A stretch of DNA of 64,000 bases from a virus, in the IMG/VR virus record IMGVR_UViG_3300021957_004906, positions 124,001 through 188,000 of that record; one strand, given 5' to 3'. This document shows, piece by piece, positions 1 through 7,912 of this stretch. The notes under the pieces were generated by a model. It saw only the letters and a program-made list of their open reading frames with translations, made no database searches and was not told where the DNA came from. Each line of letters starts with the position of its first letter. Positions within the stretch are counted from its first letter, which is position 1. A program made the position numbers and the translations under genes.

Positions 1-2
1 AT

Positions 3-437
3 GTGCATGCCATGATAACATGTAATAATCCTGCATGGGATGCAATACTGAATAGCAGCGCAGATGTTATATTTGCACACTATGAAAGTTTTCACAGTGA
101 ACAACATTGTGTTGACTTCTTAAGTCAAGACCCAAGACTTAAATTAGCATTTAAGCCATACCACACAGTACAAAAAATGGATAATATATGTGATAGATTG
201 GATGTAGACTCTTTTTTGCTTATGGCGTATAACCCAGGAATTAAAGTACAAAATAGCTTCTTTGACTTGGATAAATTGACAGATACGCAAAGACATGTTA
301 CAATAGACGGTGGTGTAACATATGAAACATATGAGCGTTTTAAAAATCAAGACAACATTCGGTTAATAGCAGGAAGTAAAATAATATTCAATGAAGACTA
401 TACACAAAACATGCAAAAACTTACTTATTCCATGTAG
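3..437 (+). CDS. ribulose-phosphate 3-epimerase-like protein, 5' end cut by window edge
   Basis: This is the C-terminal two thirds of a TIM-barrel enzyme resembling ribulose-phosphate 3-epimerase, which interconverts ribulose 5-phosphate and xylulose 5-phosphate. Visible are LLMAYNPGIKVQ, matching the family's (V/M)NPGFGGQ loop, and TIDGGVT, matching its phosphate-binding DGG loop, followed by a second phosphate-loop segment (AGSKIIF). Only 144 residues are present against about 220 usual, and the frame is open to the left edge, so the N-terminus lies outside. It overlaps the next gene by 47 bases. With the sugar nucleotidyltransferase and SIS/HAD genes that follow, it probably supplies a pentose or heptose phosphate for a sugar nucleotide (inference). 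A hexulose-6-phosphate synthase-like enzyme is the main alternative. Confidence 0.7.
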   Translation: MHAMITCNNPAWDAILNSSADVIFAHYESFHSEQHCVDFLSQDPRLKLAFKPYHTVQKMDNICDRLDVDSFLLMAYNPGIKVQNSFFDLDKLTDTQRHVTIDGGVTYETYERFKNQDNIRLIAGSKIIFNEDYTQNMQKLTYSM

Positions 438-1791
438 TGGGCCTGGTACTAGGAGTGCTGGCTATACCAAATTTCATAAAACATTAAATCGTGTTGGACC
501 ATATGCTGTAATAGATCATATTATTGCTAGCTATACTGACATAGATACAATATATATTACTCTTGGGTATGAAGGTGATCGAGTACGTGAATACTTGACA
601 CATGCTGGATATAAAAATATAGAATTTATCGAAATAGCAAACTGGAACAGTGGCCAAATTGCTAGCTTTAAACAAATACCTGAGTATGTATTTGATAAGC
701 CATTTTACTATAACGCATGTGACAATTGGAGTACATTGGTTCCTCTGGTTGATGAAAATACTTGGTTCGTATGTTATCCAGAAAATAGTGAATATTATGA
801 TTCAGATAACTGCTCAGTGTATAGCGGCATAAGTTTTATAAAAGACAGTAAAGATTATTATCGCATACTCCAAGACAGCAATCATAGTCGTAATGATTTA
901 TTGATATTAAAAGAGCTCAACAACTTAAATGAGCATGCATTAGATACTTGGTATGATGTAGGAAACAGAGAAAGCAGTAGCGGAGCGTTTACTCATTTTG
1001 AGGATGAATTTTTAGTTCTTGATAAGTCACATCAAGAAGTATATAAAGTAAATGACAGAATAATTAAACTGTTTAGTACGGAAACTAATATTAATGTAAC
1101 AAATACTACATTTCCACATCCATCACCAGTAATATGTACACCAACGTCATTAAGTTATGAATTTGTTAATGGAGATGTTAATCCGTATAATGGAAATTAT
1201 GATAGAATCTACAACAACTTAGAAAATTTATGGACATATTGTTTAAACAACAATGTAGTTGTTAATAATAAAGAATTGTGGCAAGATAAGACTTGGCAAC
1301 GTTTTGAAATGATGTGCGATCAAGACGAGAAGTATGGCGGCGTATTAGACATTAATGGTGTTAATGTCGATTGTACTCGTCTAGTTGAATCAATTAATTG
1401 GGATATACTTAATAATGGGATACTAGGACCATGTCATGGGGATCTTGTATTAGACAATATCGTTGTAACACCAGATAGTATAAATTATATAGACCATCGT
1501 GCTGGCGTAGTCAATGACATATTTTATGATATCTGTAAATTTTATCATAGCTTATGGCTGCACAATATTAACTTAAATCATATGGTAACTGATGGAGTTA
1601 CTGTTACTGAAAAAGACTTAATACGTTTAAATAAATTCAGAGATTCAGATATTTACAAAAATAACTGGCAAAAAATTGAACTGGGTGTAGGTGCCATATG
1701 GTTGTCAATGGCACCATTAAATGTTGATGCTCAGTTAAATCATCAATTATTTTTGTGGTCAATGCAGCATTTGCACAAATATAGTACGTAA
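391..1791 (+). CDS. fusion protein: sugar-phosphate nucleotidyltransferase + APH/choline-kinase-like kinase
   Basis: Residues about 10-230 form an NTP-transferase domain: PCSGPGTRSAGYTKFHKTL is the nucleotide-binding G-x-G-T-R...K signature, slightly altered at its first glycines, and VIDHII follows as in the family. Residues about 240-466 look like an aminoglycoside-phosphotransferase/choline-kinase fold: GPCHGDLVLDNIVV is the catalytic HGDxxxxN loop and NYIDHR replaces the usual IDxx metal-binding motif. A protein of this type could phosphorylate a small substrate and then activate it as an NDP or CDP derivative. The pairing recalls LicA/LicC and Campylobacter capsule genes (family knowledge). 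The start overlaps the epimerase gene; no better in-frame start was seen. Substrate unknown. Confidence 0.7.
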   Translation: MKTIHKTCKNLLIPCSGPGTRSAGYTKFHKTLNRVGPYAVIDHIIASYTDIDTIYITLGYEGDRVREYLTHAGYKNIEFIEIANWNSGQIASFKQIPEYVFDKPFYYNACDNWSTLVPLVDENTWFVCYPENSEYYDSDNCSVYSGISFIKDSKDYYRILQDSNHSRNDLLILKELNNLNEHALDTWYDVGNRESSSGAFTHFEDEFLVLDKSHQEVYKVNDRIIKLFSTETNINVTNTTFPHPSPVICTPTSLSYEFVNGDVNPYNGNYDRIYNNLENLWTYCLNNNVVVNNKELWQDKTWQRFEMMCDQDEKYGGVLDINGVNVDCTRLVESINWDILNNGILGPCHGDLVLDNIVVTPDSINYIDHRAGVVNDIFYDICKFYHSLWLHNINLNHMVTDGVTVTEKDLIRLNKFRDSDIYKNNWQKIELGVGAIWLSMAPLNVDAQLNHQLFLWSMQHLHKYST

Positions 1792-1816
1792 TCTTGCCTT
1801 TTTATATTGACTCATG

Positions 1817-1825
1817 TGTTATAAT
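1817..1825 (+). promoter_or_regulatory. extended -10 promoter-like site upstream of the ParB-like gene
   Basis: The gap at 1792-1890 holds TGTTATAAT (TGn plus TATAAT), an extended -10 element. No good -35 sits at 17 bases. Downstream at 1839-1850 lies GACATCTAAACT, a 12-mer that recurs exactly in the strong promoter at 6053-6064. Confidence 0.45.
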
Positions 1826-1890
1826 ACTGTACAACGAAGACATCTAAACTTTAAACAACAATTTTTTAATTGGAGCAGAAGAGAATATAA

Positions 1891-3084
1891 ATGATGACAC
1901 TAATGACAACCAATAAAGCTAATACTATTAAAACAAGTCCATATGCAGACATTATTAATAGTTCATATCATACAGATGAAGATCATTTTGTAACTATTGG
2001 CGAACGACTACAGGAAATGTATGCTAAAGATAGTGATTTAGAAATGATGTTCCGTGCGCTTGCTGAAGGTATGGTAGGAGCTATGGGGTATGAATCATAT
2101 CATGACATGGTTAAAGATGTAGTAGGCATGGGCAGCATACAATATGTACCAGCTAGTGAAATTGATATTAATGACACTATGCAGCGTTGGCCAGATCGTG
2201 AAAACTTAATTAATATTGTTGCAGAATTTAATCCAGATTTTATTAATCGGATACGCACTTATTTAGACACAAAGCGAGCAGATGGTAAGATTGATAGGCA
2301 TGTAGCATGGGATGGGCAACATACTGGAATTGCTCTTTGGGTTATTGCAGTATATGGATTTGGTATTGATCCCGCACAAGCAATGGTTCCAGTGGATCAA
2401 TATCCAGGTGATGATCGTGCAGCAATTCGCAGACGGTTTGTAGAATTTAATAGTGGACGTACAAGTAAAAAACTTGAAGCAATTGATTTGTATAAGCAGT
2501 ATGTTGCAGGGTTCCGTCATGATGGGTTAACAGACTTTTGGAATATACGATGTGTTAAACTACAAGAATACTTTGAGCAATACTCATACTTTGCTACTAG
2601 CGAAAAGTTTGGTGATGAGAAACGTGCCGGTGCTTGGTCACGTATGACAGAAGTTATGAACCGTAATTTTCCAGTGGAAGTGTTTGAGCGTGTAATGTAT
2701 TATCATTCAGTTAGCAATACTAACAAACCGTTTGTAGCAATGGAGATTGATAACCTTAGTGTATTTTTTCGGCAATGTATGAATCAGGGAATCACTATTA
2801 CAAATACATATATTGATGAAATGTCTGAAATACTGAGTAAGATTACACAGAACACATGGGCACCTAGTGGAACCATTAAAGGACGCAAGGTACAAGAAGC
2901 ATATCAGAATCACTGTAATATTGAAAAGGCAGCAGGGCGTATGATGGAGGGTAAGACTTATCGTTGTAACCAAACAATTGTCGGACCTTATTGGATTACA
3001 ACAGCATTAAAGGTAGCTGGATTTAGTAAAAAACTGCCAGTGTTTAGTGAGACATTTAACTTTACTGAAGAGGATGTAAAATAA
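1891..3084 (+). CDS. ParB/sulfiredoxin-superfamily protein with DGQHT motif
   Basis: The central part (residues about 85-160) resembles the ParB/Srx nuclease-like fold: a VPASEIDI strand, an MQRWPD segment in the place of the QR motif, and WDGQHTGIALW, which matches the DGQHR loop that binds nucleotide in this superfamily but has T in place of R. The C-terminal 200 residues are helical and unrecognised. Proteins of this kind occur singly in phages without a ParA partner, so plasmid-type partitioning is unlikely. A nucleotide hydrolase or regulatory role is possible. The gene follows a 99-base gap with a promoter-like site and overlaps the HNH gene by one base (TAATG). Two ATGs are adjacent at the start; the first is used. 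Confidence 0.55.
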   Translation: MMTLMTTNKANTIKTSPYADIINSSYHTDEDHFVTIGERLQEMYAKDSDLEMMFRALAEGMVGAMGYESYHDMVKDVVGMGSIQYVPASEIDINDTMQRWPDRENLINIVAEFNPDFINRIRTYLDTKRADGKIDRHVAWDGQHTGIALWVIAVYGFGIDPAQAMVPVDQYPGDDRAAIRRRFVEFNSGRTSKKLEAIDLYKQYVAGFRHDGLTDFWNIRCVKLQEYFEQYSYFATSEKFGDEKRAGAWSRMTEVMNRNFPVEVFERVMYYHSVSNTNKPFVAMEIDNLSVFFRQCMNQGITITNTYIDEMSEILSKITQNTWAPSGTIKGRKVQEAYQNHCNIEKAAGRMMEGKTYRCNQTIVGPYWITTALKVAGFSKKLPVFSETFNFTEEDVK

Positions 3085-3530
3085 TGATACGTGAAGCTAC
3101 GGAACGTGTAAGAAAGTCGACTGTTGAAATGAAGTCGGCACTGCGCGGCAAGTGTAAAACACCTGGTTGTAACAGTCATTTAACACTGTGGAAAGGGCCA
3201 GGTGAGAAAGACTATTGTGATCCTTGTCAGCGAAACTTTAGTGCATTTGGTGGTTTAGCAACACCAGCAAAAGCATACAGTCAGCTTCGTGAAAGTAAAT
3301 GTAGTGAATGTCAGTTTGATCCGTCGGAGTTGCCACGTGTTAAGAAATATAAAGAAAGTGATCCTAAAATGTATAACAGTTTATTACGTGCTTCCTTAAC
3401 AGTTGATCATATTGATGGTAATCATGCAAATAATGATCCAGGAAACTTAGTTACACTGTGTAGTAATTGTCATAATATTAAAACAATTGAGCATGGTGAT
3501 AACATTACACCAGCTAATCAGAATCACTGA
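3084..3530 (+). CDS. HNH endonuclease-like protein with zinc-finger cysteines
   Basis: The C-terminal half carries a clear HNH motif: LTVDHIDGNHANNDPGNL followed by LCSNCHNIKT, giving the H...N...H core and a CxxC zinc knuckle. The N-terminal half has two more CxxC-type pairs (CKTPGC and CDPC; later CSEC), suggesting structural zinc sites. Length is 148 residues. In phages such proteins act as homing endonucleases or packaging-associated nicking enzymes. Here the gene sits in an operon with the ParB-like gene (stop and start overlap) and no interrupted gene is visible next to it, so a free-standing homing role is only a guess. Confidence 0.75.
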   Translation: MIREATERVRKSTVEMKSALRGKCKTPGCNSHLTLWKGPGEKDYCDPCQRNFSAFGGLATPAKAYSQLRESKCSECQFDPSELPRVKKYKESDPKMYNSLLRASLTVDHIDGNHANNDPGNLVTLCSNCHNIKTIEHGDNITPANQNH

Positions 3531-3531
3531 T

Positions 3532-4020
3532 ATGAGTGATTTTGACAAAGCATGGTGTGATTATACTAAATTGTATGATCCTGATAAACAGCAAGCAATA
3601 CTAGTTGAACTACAACGTGCAAGAAACATTGTGTTTGTTGCCAAAGGTAGAGTAGGACTAGCATGTAAGATGTTTATGCAGCGGCTAAGTCAACAAGGAT
3701 TACGAGCGTACCACAGTGAAGACTTACAAGTGCCCAATTTAGATAGTAGAGATCTTGTTGTGTTTGTAACAGCTAGTGGAAATACTGCCAGCAGTTTTGC
3801 CTACATAGATATTGCACAGAAGACTAATGCAAAAACTATGAGTATCACATTTAATGCCAATGGCCGTATCAGTAGTTCAACTGATATTTGTATTGAATAC
3901 AGTGAAAGTAAATTACCCATGCTCATGAAAAGCTATCATGAGCTAGGGTTCATTTACATATTTGAAAAATTAATTAGTCACTTTCCGGCGGAGGTATTTG
4001 TTCATACAAATTTTGAGTAA
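3532..4020 (+). CDS. SIS-domain sugar-phosphate isomerase-like protein
   Basis: This 162-residue protein is a single SIS domain. VFVAKGRVGLACKMFMQRL is the first strand with its glycine loop, and VFVTASGNTASS is the phosphate-binding S-G-x-T loop shared by GmhA and 6-phospho-3-hexuloisomerase. The start is the ATG right after the HNH stop; earlier in-frame starts would overlap the HNH gene. Its 3' end overlaps the oppositely oriented HAD gene by 47 bases. With the neighbouring epimerase-like, nucleotidyltransferase-kinase and HAD genes it may build an activated heptose or related sugar (inference). Hexuloisomerase and GmhA activities cannot be told apart by eye. Confidence 0.75.
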   Translation: MSDFDKAWCDYTKLYDPDKQQAILVELQRARNIVFVAKGRVGLACKMFMQRLSQQGLRAYHSEDLQVPNLDSRDLVVFVTASGNTASSFAYIDIAQKTNAKTMSITFNANGRISSSTDICIEYSESKLPMLMKSYHELGFIYIFEKLISHFPAEVFVHTNFE

Positions 4021-4327
4021 ACCAATGTTCACTATTCCAACTTTTGTCGCAAATATATGCATCAAAATGTGGCTTGCTGCCTACATGAAGTTCGTGATAT
4101 TTGCAGCCCCAACCATTAAGTTGTTCTGTAGTAAGATCTGTCCAGTCAATACCGCTAGTGGTGCCTCTGGCAGTCCAGTAGTGTATCTCATGTCCTTCGT
4201 CATACAGTTTGTTAATTACTGCAATTCTGTCCATGTGAGGGTTAGCTCCCTCATAATCTTTGGCACTCTTTCCCATTACTTTTTTCTCGGTGCAGATAGT
4301 GCCGTCAATGTCAATATAAAGTATCAT
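3974..4327 (-). CDS. small HAD-family phosphatase, capsule-biosynthesis type
   Basis: At 117 residues this is a minimal HAD hydrolase. YIDIDGTICT carries the nucleophile and acid-base aspartates (DxD), HYWTARG is motif II with its threonine, and GSKPHFDAYICDKS holds the motif III lysine and late aspartate. Such short HADs are found beside capsule or LPS sugar genes, where they remove a phosphate from a sugar bisphosphate (family knowledge). The ATG at 4327 is preferred because it lies exactly five bases after an AATAAATA late-promoter-like box with no Shine-Dalgarno. It is divergent from the APS kinase gene and convergent with the SIS gene. Confidence 0.75.
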   Translation of the reverse strand: MILYIDIDGTICTEKKVMGKSAKDYEGANPHMDRIAVINKLYDEGHEIHYWTARGTTSGIDWTDLTTEQLNGWGCKYHELHVGSKPHFDAYICDKSWNSEHWFTQNLYEQIPPPESD

Positions 4328-4340
4328 AAATATATTTATT
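4325..4340. promoter_or_regulatory. divergent T4-late-type promoter boxes (ATAAATA palindrome)
   Basis: Positions 4326-4339 are the perfect palindrome ATAAATATATTTAT. It gives CATAAATA on the plus strand (towards the APS kinase gene) and AATAAATA on the minus strand, whose last base is five bases from the HAD start codon. The T4 late promoter consensus is TATAAATA. Confidence 0.6.
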
Positions 4341-4368
4341 ATAGTAGCACTTAATGGAAATAACACCA

Positions 4369-4806
4369 ATGAAAATATTAATATTTGGATTGCCAGGAAG
4401 TGGTAAATCTACACTGGCAAAACCATTTGCAGAATTAGTAGGTGGTGTGCATATTAATGCAGACGAAATTAGAAAGAGTTATGATGATTGGGACTTTAGT
4501 TTGTCTGGTCGTATTAGACAGTCTGTTCGCATGAAGCATCTAGCAGATGGCGTAGTTATGGCAGGTAAGATTGCAGTGTGTGATTTTATTTGTCCTACAG
4601 AAGAAGCAAGGAAAAACTTTAATCCAGACTTTACAGTGTGGATGGATACTATTTCTCGAGGCAGATACGAAGATACAAATGATTTGTTTGAACCTCCTGA
4701 GCAAGTACATTATCATATATCAGAATGGTTTGACAATACCCACGAAACACTAATGCAAGCAGTTGAAAGGTACCAATATTGGAGAGAGAAGGGCGAACTT
4801 GAATAG
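4369..4806 (+). CDS. cysC: adenylylsulfate (APS) kinase-like P-loop kinase
   Basis: GLPGSGKSTLAK at residues 6-17 is a Walker A loop, and HINADEIRKS matches the D-x-x-R region of APS kinase (CysC), which phosphorylates APS to PAPS. Its 145 residues are somewhat fewer than the usual 170-200 of CysC, as in other phage copies. I chose the ATG at 4369, which begins MKILIFGLPG; an ATG 15 bases upstream is also possible. No sulfotransferase or ATP sulfurylase was seen in the window, so its PAPS would have to feed a host or distant phage enzyme. A general small-molecule kinase of the same fold is the alternative. Confidence 0.7.
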   Translation: MKILIFGLPGSGKSTLAKPFAELVGGVHINADEIRKSYDDWDFSLSGRIRQSVRMKHLADGVVMAGKIAVCDFICPTEEARKNFNPDFTVWMDTISRGRYEDTNDLFEPPEQVHYHISEWFDNTHETLMQAVERYQYWREKGELE

Positions 4807-4972
4807 AACACTACAAGATGGTACCGTAGTACCTGCCATTGACATAGCAGTAGAACTCAAAGTAGTTACTAAATGTCCAACCAAATGGCGATTAATAGAT
4901 GAAGAGACTGGAGTTGAATATAGAGGTCAACTACCACAACAAGGTGAATTACATTGGCAAAAAATAAAGTAA
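4799..4972 (+). CDS. small conserved hypothetical protein (57 aa)
   Basis: A short reading frame links the kinase and carbamoyltransferase genes. The likely start is the TTG at 4799, overlapping the kinase stop and preceded by an AGAGAGAAGG ribosome-binding stretch. The product has a V-x-K-C-P-T-K-W-R-L-I-D core and looks like a small beta-rich domain. No function is recognised. The next gene overlaps its end by 19 bases. Confidence 0.55.
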   Translation: MNRTLQDGTVVPAIDIAVELKVVTKCPTKWRLIDEETGVEYRGQLPQQGELHWQKIK

Positions 4973-5931
4973 CTTGGGGTTGGACTGGAATGAGCCACGA
5001 TGCAAGTCTGGCAGTGTTTGTTGGTGACCAGTTTAAATGGGCTAGACGCACACAACAGTATACGCATGTTGTTAATGATAAAACATTATGTTTACCATTA
5101 ATTCAACATGCATTACAATGGGGTAAACCCAGTCAAGTTTATTTTTATGAACAGCCCTGGCTTAAAAAAACACGTCAGTTATACGCAGGACAATACACAC
5201 TACTCAGTAAAGAATCACCTACAAGATATATGCGTAGTCTATGGAAAGATGCCCCTAAAAGCACTACAGTTAGTCATCATTTAAGCCATGCAGCCGCAGG
5301 ATATTACACTAGTTCTTTTGATAATGCGGCTGTATTAGTAATGGACAGTATTGGTGAATGGAATACAATTACTATTTGGGAAGGTAATGACGGAGAACTA
5401 ACTCGTAAGTTTTCACAGAACTATCCACACAGTATAGGTATTTGGTATAGTGCAATGACACAACGAATAGGTCTAAAACCACAAATACAAGAACATGTAA
5501 TATCTGAAATGGCACAAGTTGGTAACAGTGATAGATTTTATGAATTAATTAAAACAGAATTTATTATGAAAATGCCAGATATAAATGACCCACGATTACT
5601 TTTTAAAAGGAATTGTCACAGGGGATGCAGAGATTGGCGACCTGAATTAAATACAGTACAAGACTTAACAGATATTGCCGCTGCAACACAGCGTATATTT
5701 GCAGAGATAGTTGACTCGTTAATCTTGTGTAGTCTAAAACTAACTTGTAGTAAAAATATTGTTCTTATGGGTGGCTGTGCAATGAATGGTGCTTGTCGAG
5801 AATCATCTAATAAATATTTTGATAATACTTGGATTATGCCAAGTCCTGGTGATGCCAGTAGTGCTCTAGGGTGTGTACTAGCGCATACTAAATCAAAAAT
5901 ACGAGTTAAAAAAACTATATGGAGTGAATGA
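4954..5931 (+). CDS. carbamoyltransferase (NodU/CmcH-type), N-terminal Kae1-like domain only
   Basis: The start WTGMSHDASLAVF and the metal-binding VSHHLSHAAAGYYTS are hallmarks of the O-carbamoyltransferase family (NodU, CmcH, TobZ), which moves a carbamoyl group from carbamoyl phosphate to a hydroxyl via carbamoyl-AMP. MGGCAMNG and PSPGDASSALG close the ATP-binding Kae1-like fold. The protein is 325 residues, while full family members are about 500-600; the C-terminal domain is absent. It may be a phage-trimmed form or work with a partner. The first codon appears to be TTG at 4954. With the glycosyltransferase-like and methyltransferase genes downstream it suggests decoration of a sugar or secondary metabolite. 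Confidence 0.8.
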   Translation: MAKNKVTWGWTGMSHDASLAVFVGDQFKWARRTQQYTHVVNDKTLCLPLIQHALQWGKPSQVYFYEQPWLKKTRQLYAGQYTLLSKESPTRYMRSLWKDAPKSTTVSHHLSHAAAGYYTSSFDNAAVLVMDSIGEWNTITIWEGNDGELTRKFSQNYPHSIGIWYSAMTQRIGLKPQIQEHVISEMAQVGNSDRFYELIKTEFIMKMPDINDPRLLFKRNCHRGCRDWRPELNTVQDLTDIAAATQRIFAEIVDSLILCSLKLTCSKNIVLMGGCAMNGACRESSNKYFDNTWIMPSPGDASSALGCVLAHTKSKIRVKKTIWSE

Positions 5932-5933
5932 AT

Positions 5934-6050
5934 ATGCTTAATAAAATTAGAAACTTTTTTATGTATCCTTGGGATAGATATCAAAAAAAGAAAAAGCTAA
6001 AAAAGAGATTAGAAGAGTTACGTAAAAAAGATCCGTTCATTTACGAATAA
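5934..6050 (+). CDS. tiny basic protein (38 aa) ending in DPFIYE
   Basis: ATG at 5934 opens 38 codons just after the carbamoyltransferase stop. The product is strongly basic (K-Q-K-K-K-K-L-K-K-R) and ends L-R-K-K-D-P-F-I-Y-E. From memory, short proteins with this tail recur in T4-like marine phages near glycosyltransferase genes; function unknown. Confidence 0.55.
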   Translation: MLNKIRNFFMYPWDRYQKKKKLKKRLEELRKKDPFIYE

Positions 6051-6079
6051 TTGACATCTAAACTATCATACTGTATAAT
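6051..6079 (+). promoter_or_regulatory. sigma70 promoter TTGACA-17-TATAAT
   Basis: A perfect -35 (TTGACA, 6051-6056) and -10 (TATAAT, 6074-6079) are separated by 17 bases. It should drive the operon starting at 6103, whose TTG start follows an AGGAG ribosome-binding site at about 6089-6093. Confidence 0.85.
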
Positions 6080-6102
6080 GAAGTGTATAGGAGAAGTAAC
6101 CT

Positions 6103-6840
6103 TTGCTAGACGTAATACAAATTAGCTATAATGAACCACAAGCTGATGAAAACTTTGAAATTTTAAAATACTATGCTCCCCACGCAAAGCGTGTTCAGGG
6201 AGTCAAAGGTATATTTGCAGCACATAAAGAAGCAGCTAGGATTGCTGAAACTAGTAACTTTTATGTAATGGATGCGGATGCAGTAATTGAAGAAGGATTT
6301 AATTTTAATTTTACACCTAATAGAGAAGAAGTGGAATATGGGTTTAGACCACAAAACGAGTGTATATATTGTTGGCGCTCACGTAACCCAGTCAATGATC
6401 TAATATATGGTTATGGTGGTGCTAAATTATTCCCACGTAAGGCAATGTTACTAGCTAATCGTTGGACAGTAGATATGACTACTAGTTTAGGGTGTACGTT
6501 TGTGCCAAAGTTTCAGATTAGCAACGTAACGGCATTTAATACATCGCCATTCGATGCATGGCGCAGTGCGTTTAGAGAATGTGCGAAACTATCTAGCAGT
6601 ATCATCGATAATGGCGATAGTGTTGACAATGCATACAGATTAGAGACTTGGTGTTCAAGAGGCAAAGATCGCCCGTTTGGTGATTATTGTATCTTAGGAG
6701 CAAATCAAGGTTCTGACTTTGGTGAATATTACCGTAATGATTTAAAACGTTTAAATAAAATTAATGACTTTTCTTGGCTAAGAGAAACATTTTCTGACGC
6801 AGTGGAGGACACTCCACTGGAGGCTGGCGCTTTTGACTAA
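6103..6840 (+). CDS. glycosyltransferase-like protein (GT-A type), phage family
   Basis: The protein begins DVIQISYNEPQADENFE, includes GVKGIFAAHKEAA, and then has FYVMDADAVIEEGF, which looks like the DxD metal site of a GT-A glycosyltransferase. The rest (WRSRNPVNDLIYGYGGAKLF, ending GANQGSDFGEYYRND) resembles a protein seen beside radical SAM genes in marine phages, recalled from memory. It would transfer a sugar, with unknown donor and acceptor. Start is TTG at 6103, placed 8-10 bases after AGGAG. It leads a promoter-driven operon of four genes that ends in the first radical SAM gene. Confidence 0.6.
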   Translation: MLDVIQISYNEPQADENFEILKYYAPHAKRVQGVKGIFAAHKEAARIAETSNFYVMDADAVIEEGFNFNFTPNREEVEYGFRPQNECIYCWRSRNPVNDLIYGYGGAKLFPRKAMLLANRWTVDMTTSLGCTFVPKFQISNVTAFNTSPFDAWRSAFRECAKLSSSIIDNGDSVDNAYRLETWCSRGKDRPFGDYCILGANQGSDFGEYYRNDLKRLNKINDFSWLRETFSDAVEDTPLEAGAFD

Positions 6841-7912
6841 TACATTGGAATTACCTTTAAACGAACTGCTAGACCGTTACGAATTACTTTATCCAGAAGT
6901 GTCTGCGATAGCTGATCTAAGACGTGCGTTTATTGACCGAGATTTAAGCAGTATATTTAGATTGTGTGACGAAAACGAAGAACTAAGAAAAGCAGTAGTT
7001 GACGAAAATCTTCATAGTATGTTTAGAATAGCTAGTGAATGGGATGTAAGTGGACACAGTGACGATCTAAGAAGAGCTGTTATTGAAAACAATTTATATA
7101 GTTTGTTTAGATTGTTTTCTGAACAAGACGAGAATATACACTTATATCGTACAGCAATAGTTAATAAAAATTTACGCAGTATCTTTAAATTACTTGGCAA
7201 TGACAATTTACGTAAATTAATCATTGATGAAAACGTGTATAAACTGTGGCCTATACTCAGTAGTTATGTGGACACACAATTCACTAGTGCGTTTAAAAGT
7301 TTTTTTATAAACAGTACAGATATTGACAATGATTGTTTTAGCAGAGGGCAATTACAAAGTAAGCTATGGTTAATCGACGAACTTAAAAAGTGTAATGTAG
7401 AACTAGGAACTGTATTTTTATGTGCAGGATGGTACGCTACACTTGCTACAATGTTATTTGAAAGCGACATTAAAGTAGATAAAGTTAGATCTTTTGACAT
7501 TGATCCTAGTTGTATAGACATTGCTGAAACATTTAACAAGCCATGGTTTATGGAGACATGGCGCTTCAAAAGTATTACACAAGATATAATGGATATTGAC
7601 TATGACACTCACAAGTGGCAATCTTGGAGTAATGCTAACAACAGGATGAGCCGACCCATAACAGATACGCCAGATACTATTATTAATACAAGTTGCGAAC
7701 ATATCTCCGACTTTGCTGAATGGTATGCTAAGATTCCAGATGGTAAACTAGTAGTACTACAAAGCAACAATTTCTTTAAAGTAGCGGAGCATGTTAATTG
7801 CGTAAATGATATAGAAGAATTTAAATCACAGGCACCAATGTCACAGGTACTATATAGTGGCAAACTAGCATTGCCTAAGTACAAAAGGTTTATGAGAATT
7901 GGATATAAGTAA
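6833..7912 (+). CDS. SAM-dependent methyltransferase with five N-terminal repeats
   Basis: The C-terminal half (from about residue 170) is a class I methyltransferase: GTVFLCAGWYATLA replaces the glycine-rich motif I, VRSFDIDPSCIDIA supplies the acidic ribose-binding strand, and DTIINTSCEHIS is motif IV. The N-terminal about 140 residues hold five imperfect repeats of about 22-30 residues built on L-R-[RK]-A-[VI]-[VI]-[DE]-x-N-L-x-S-[IM]-F-[RK]-[LI]; they look like a helical binding scaffold. Start is TTG at 6833, inside the end of the previous gene and after GGAGG. The target is unknown. Confidence 0.7.
   Translation: MTNTLELPLNELLDRYELLYPEVSAIADLRRAFIDRDLSSIFRLCDENEELRKAVVDENLHSMFRIASEWDVSGHSDDLRRAVIENNLYSLFRLFSEQDENIHLYRTAIVNKNLRSIFKLLGNDNLRKLIIDENVYKLWPILSSYVDTQFTSAFKSFFINSTDIDNDCFSRGQLQSKLWLIDELKKCNVELGTVFLCAGWYATLATMLFESDIKVDKVRSFDIDPSCIDIAETFNKPWFMETWRFKSITQDIMDIDYDTHKWQSWSNANNRMSRPITDTPDTIINTSCEHISDFAEWYAKIPDGKLVVLQSNNFFKVAEHVNCVNDIEEFKSQAPMSQVLYSGKLALPKYKRFMRIGYK

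Noticed and set aside
3084-3530. HNH gene as a homing insertion disrupting a host or phage gene
   Set aside because: Both neighbours are complete and in operon overlap; no split gene is visible.
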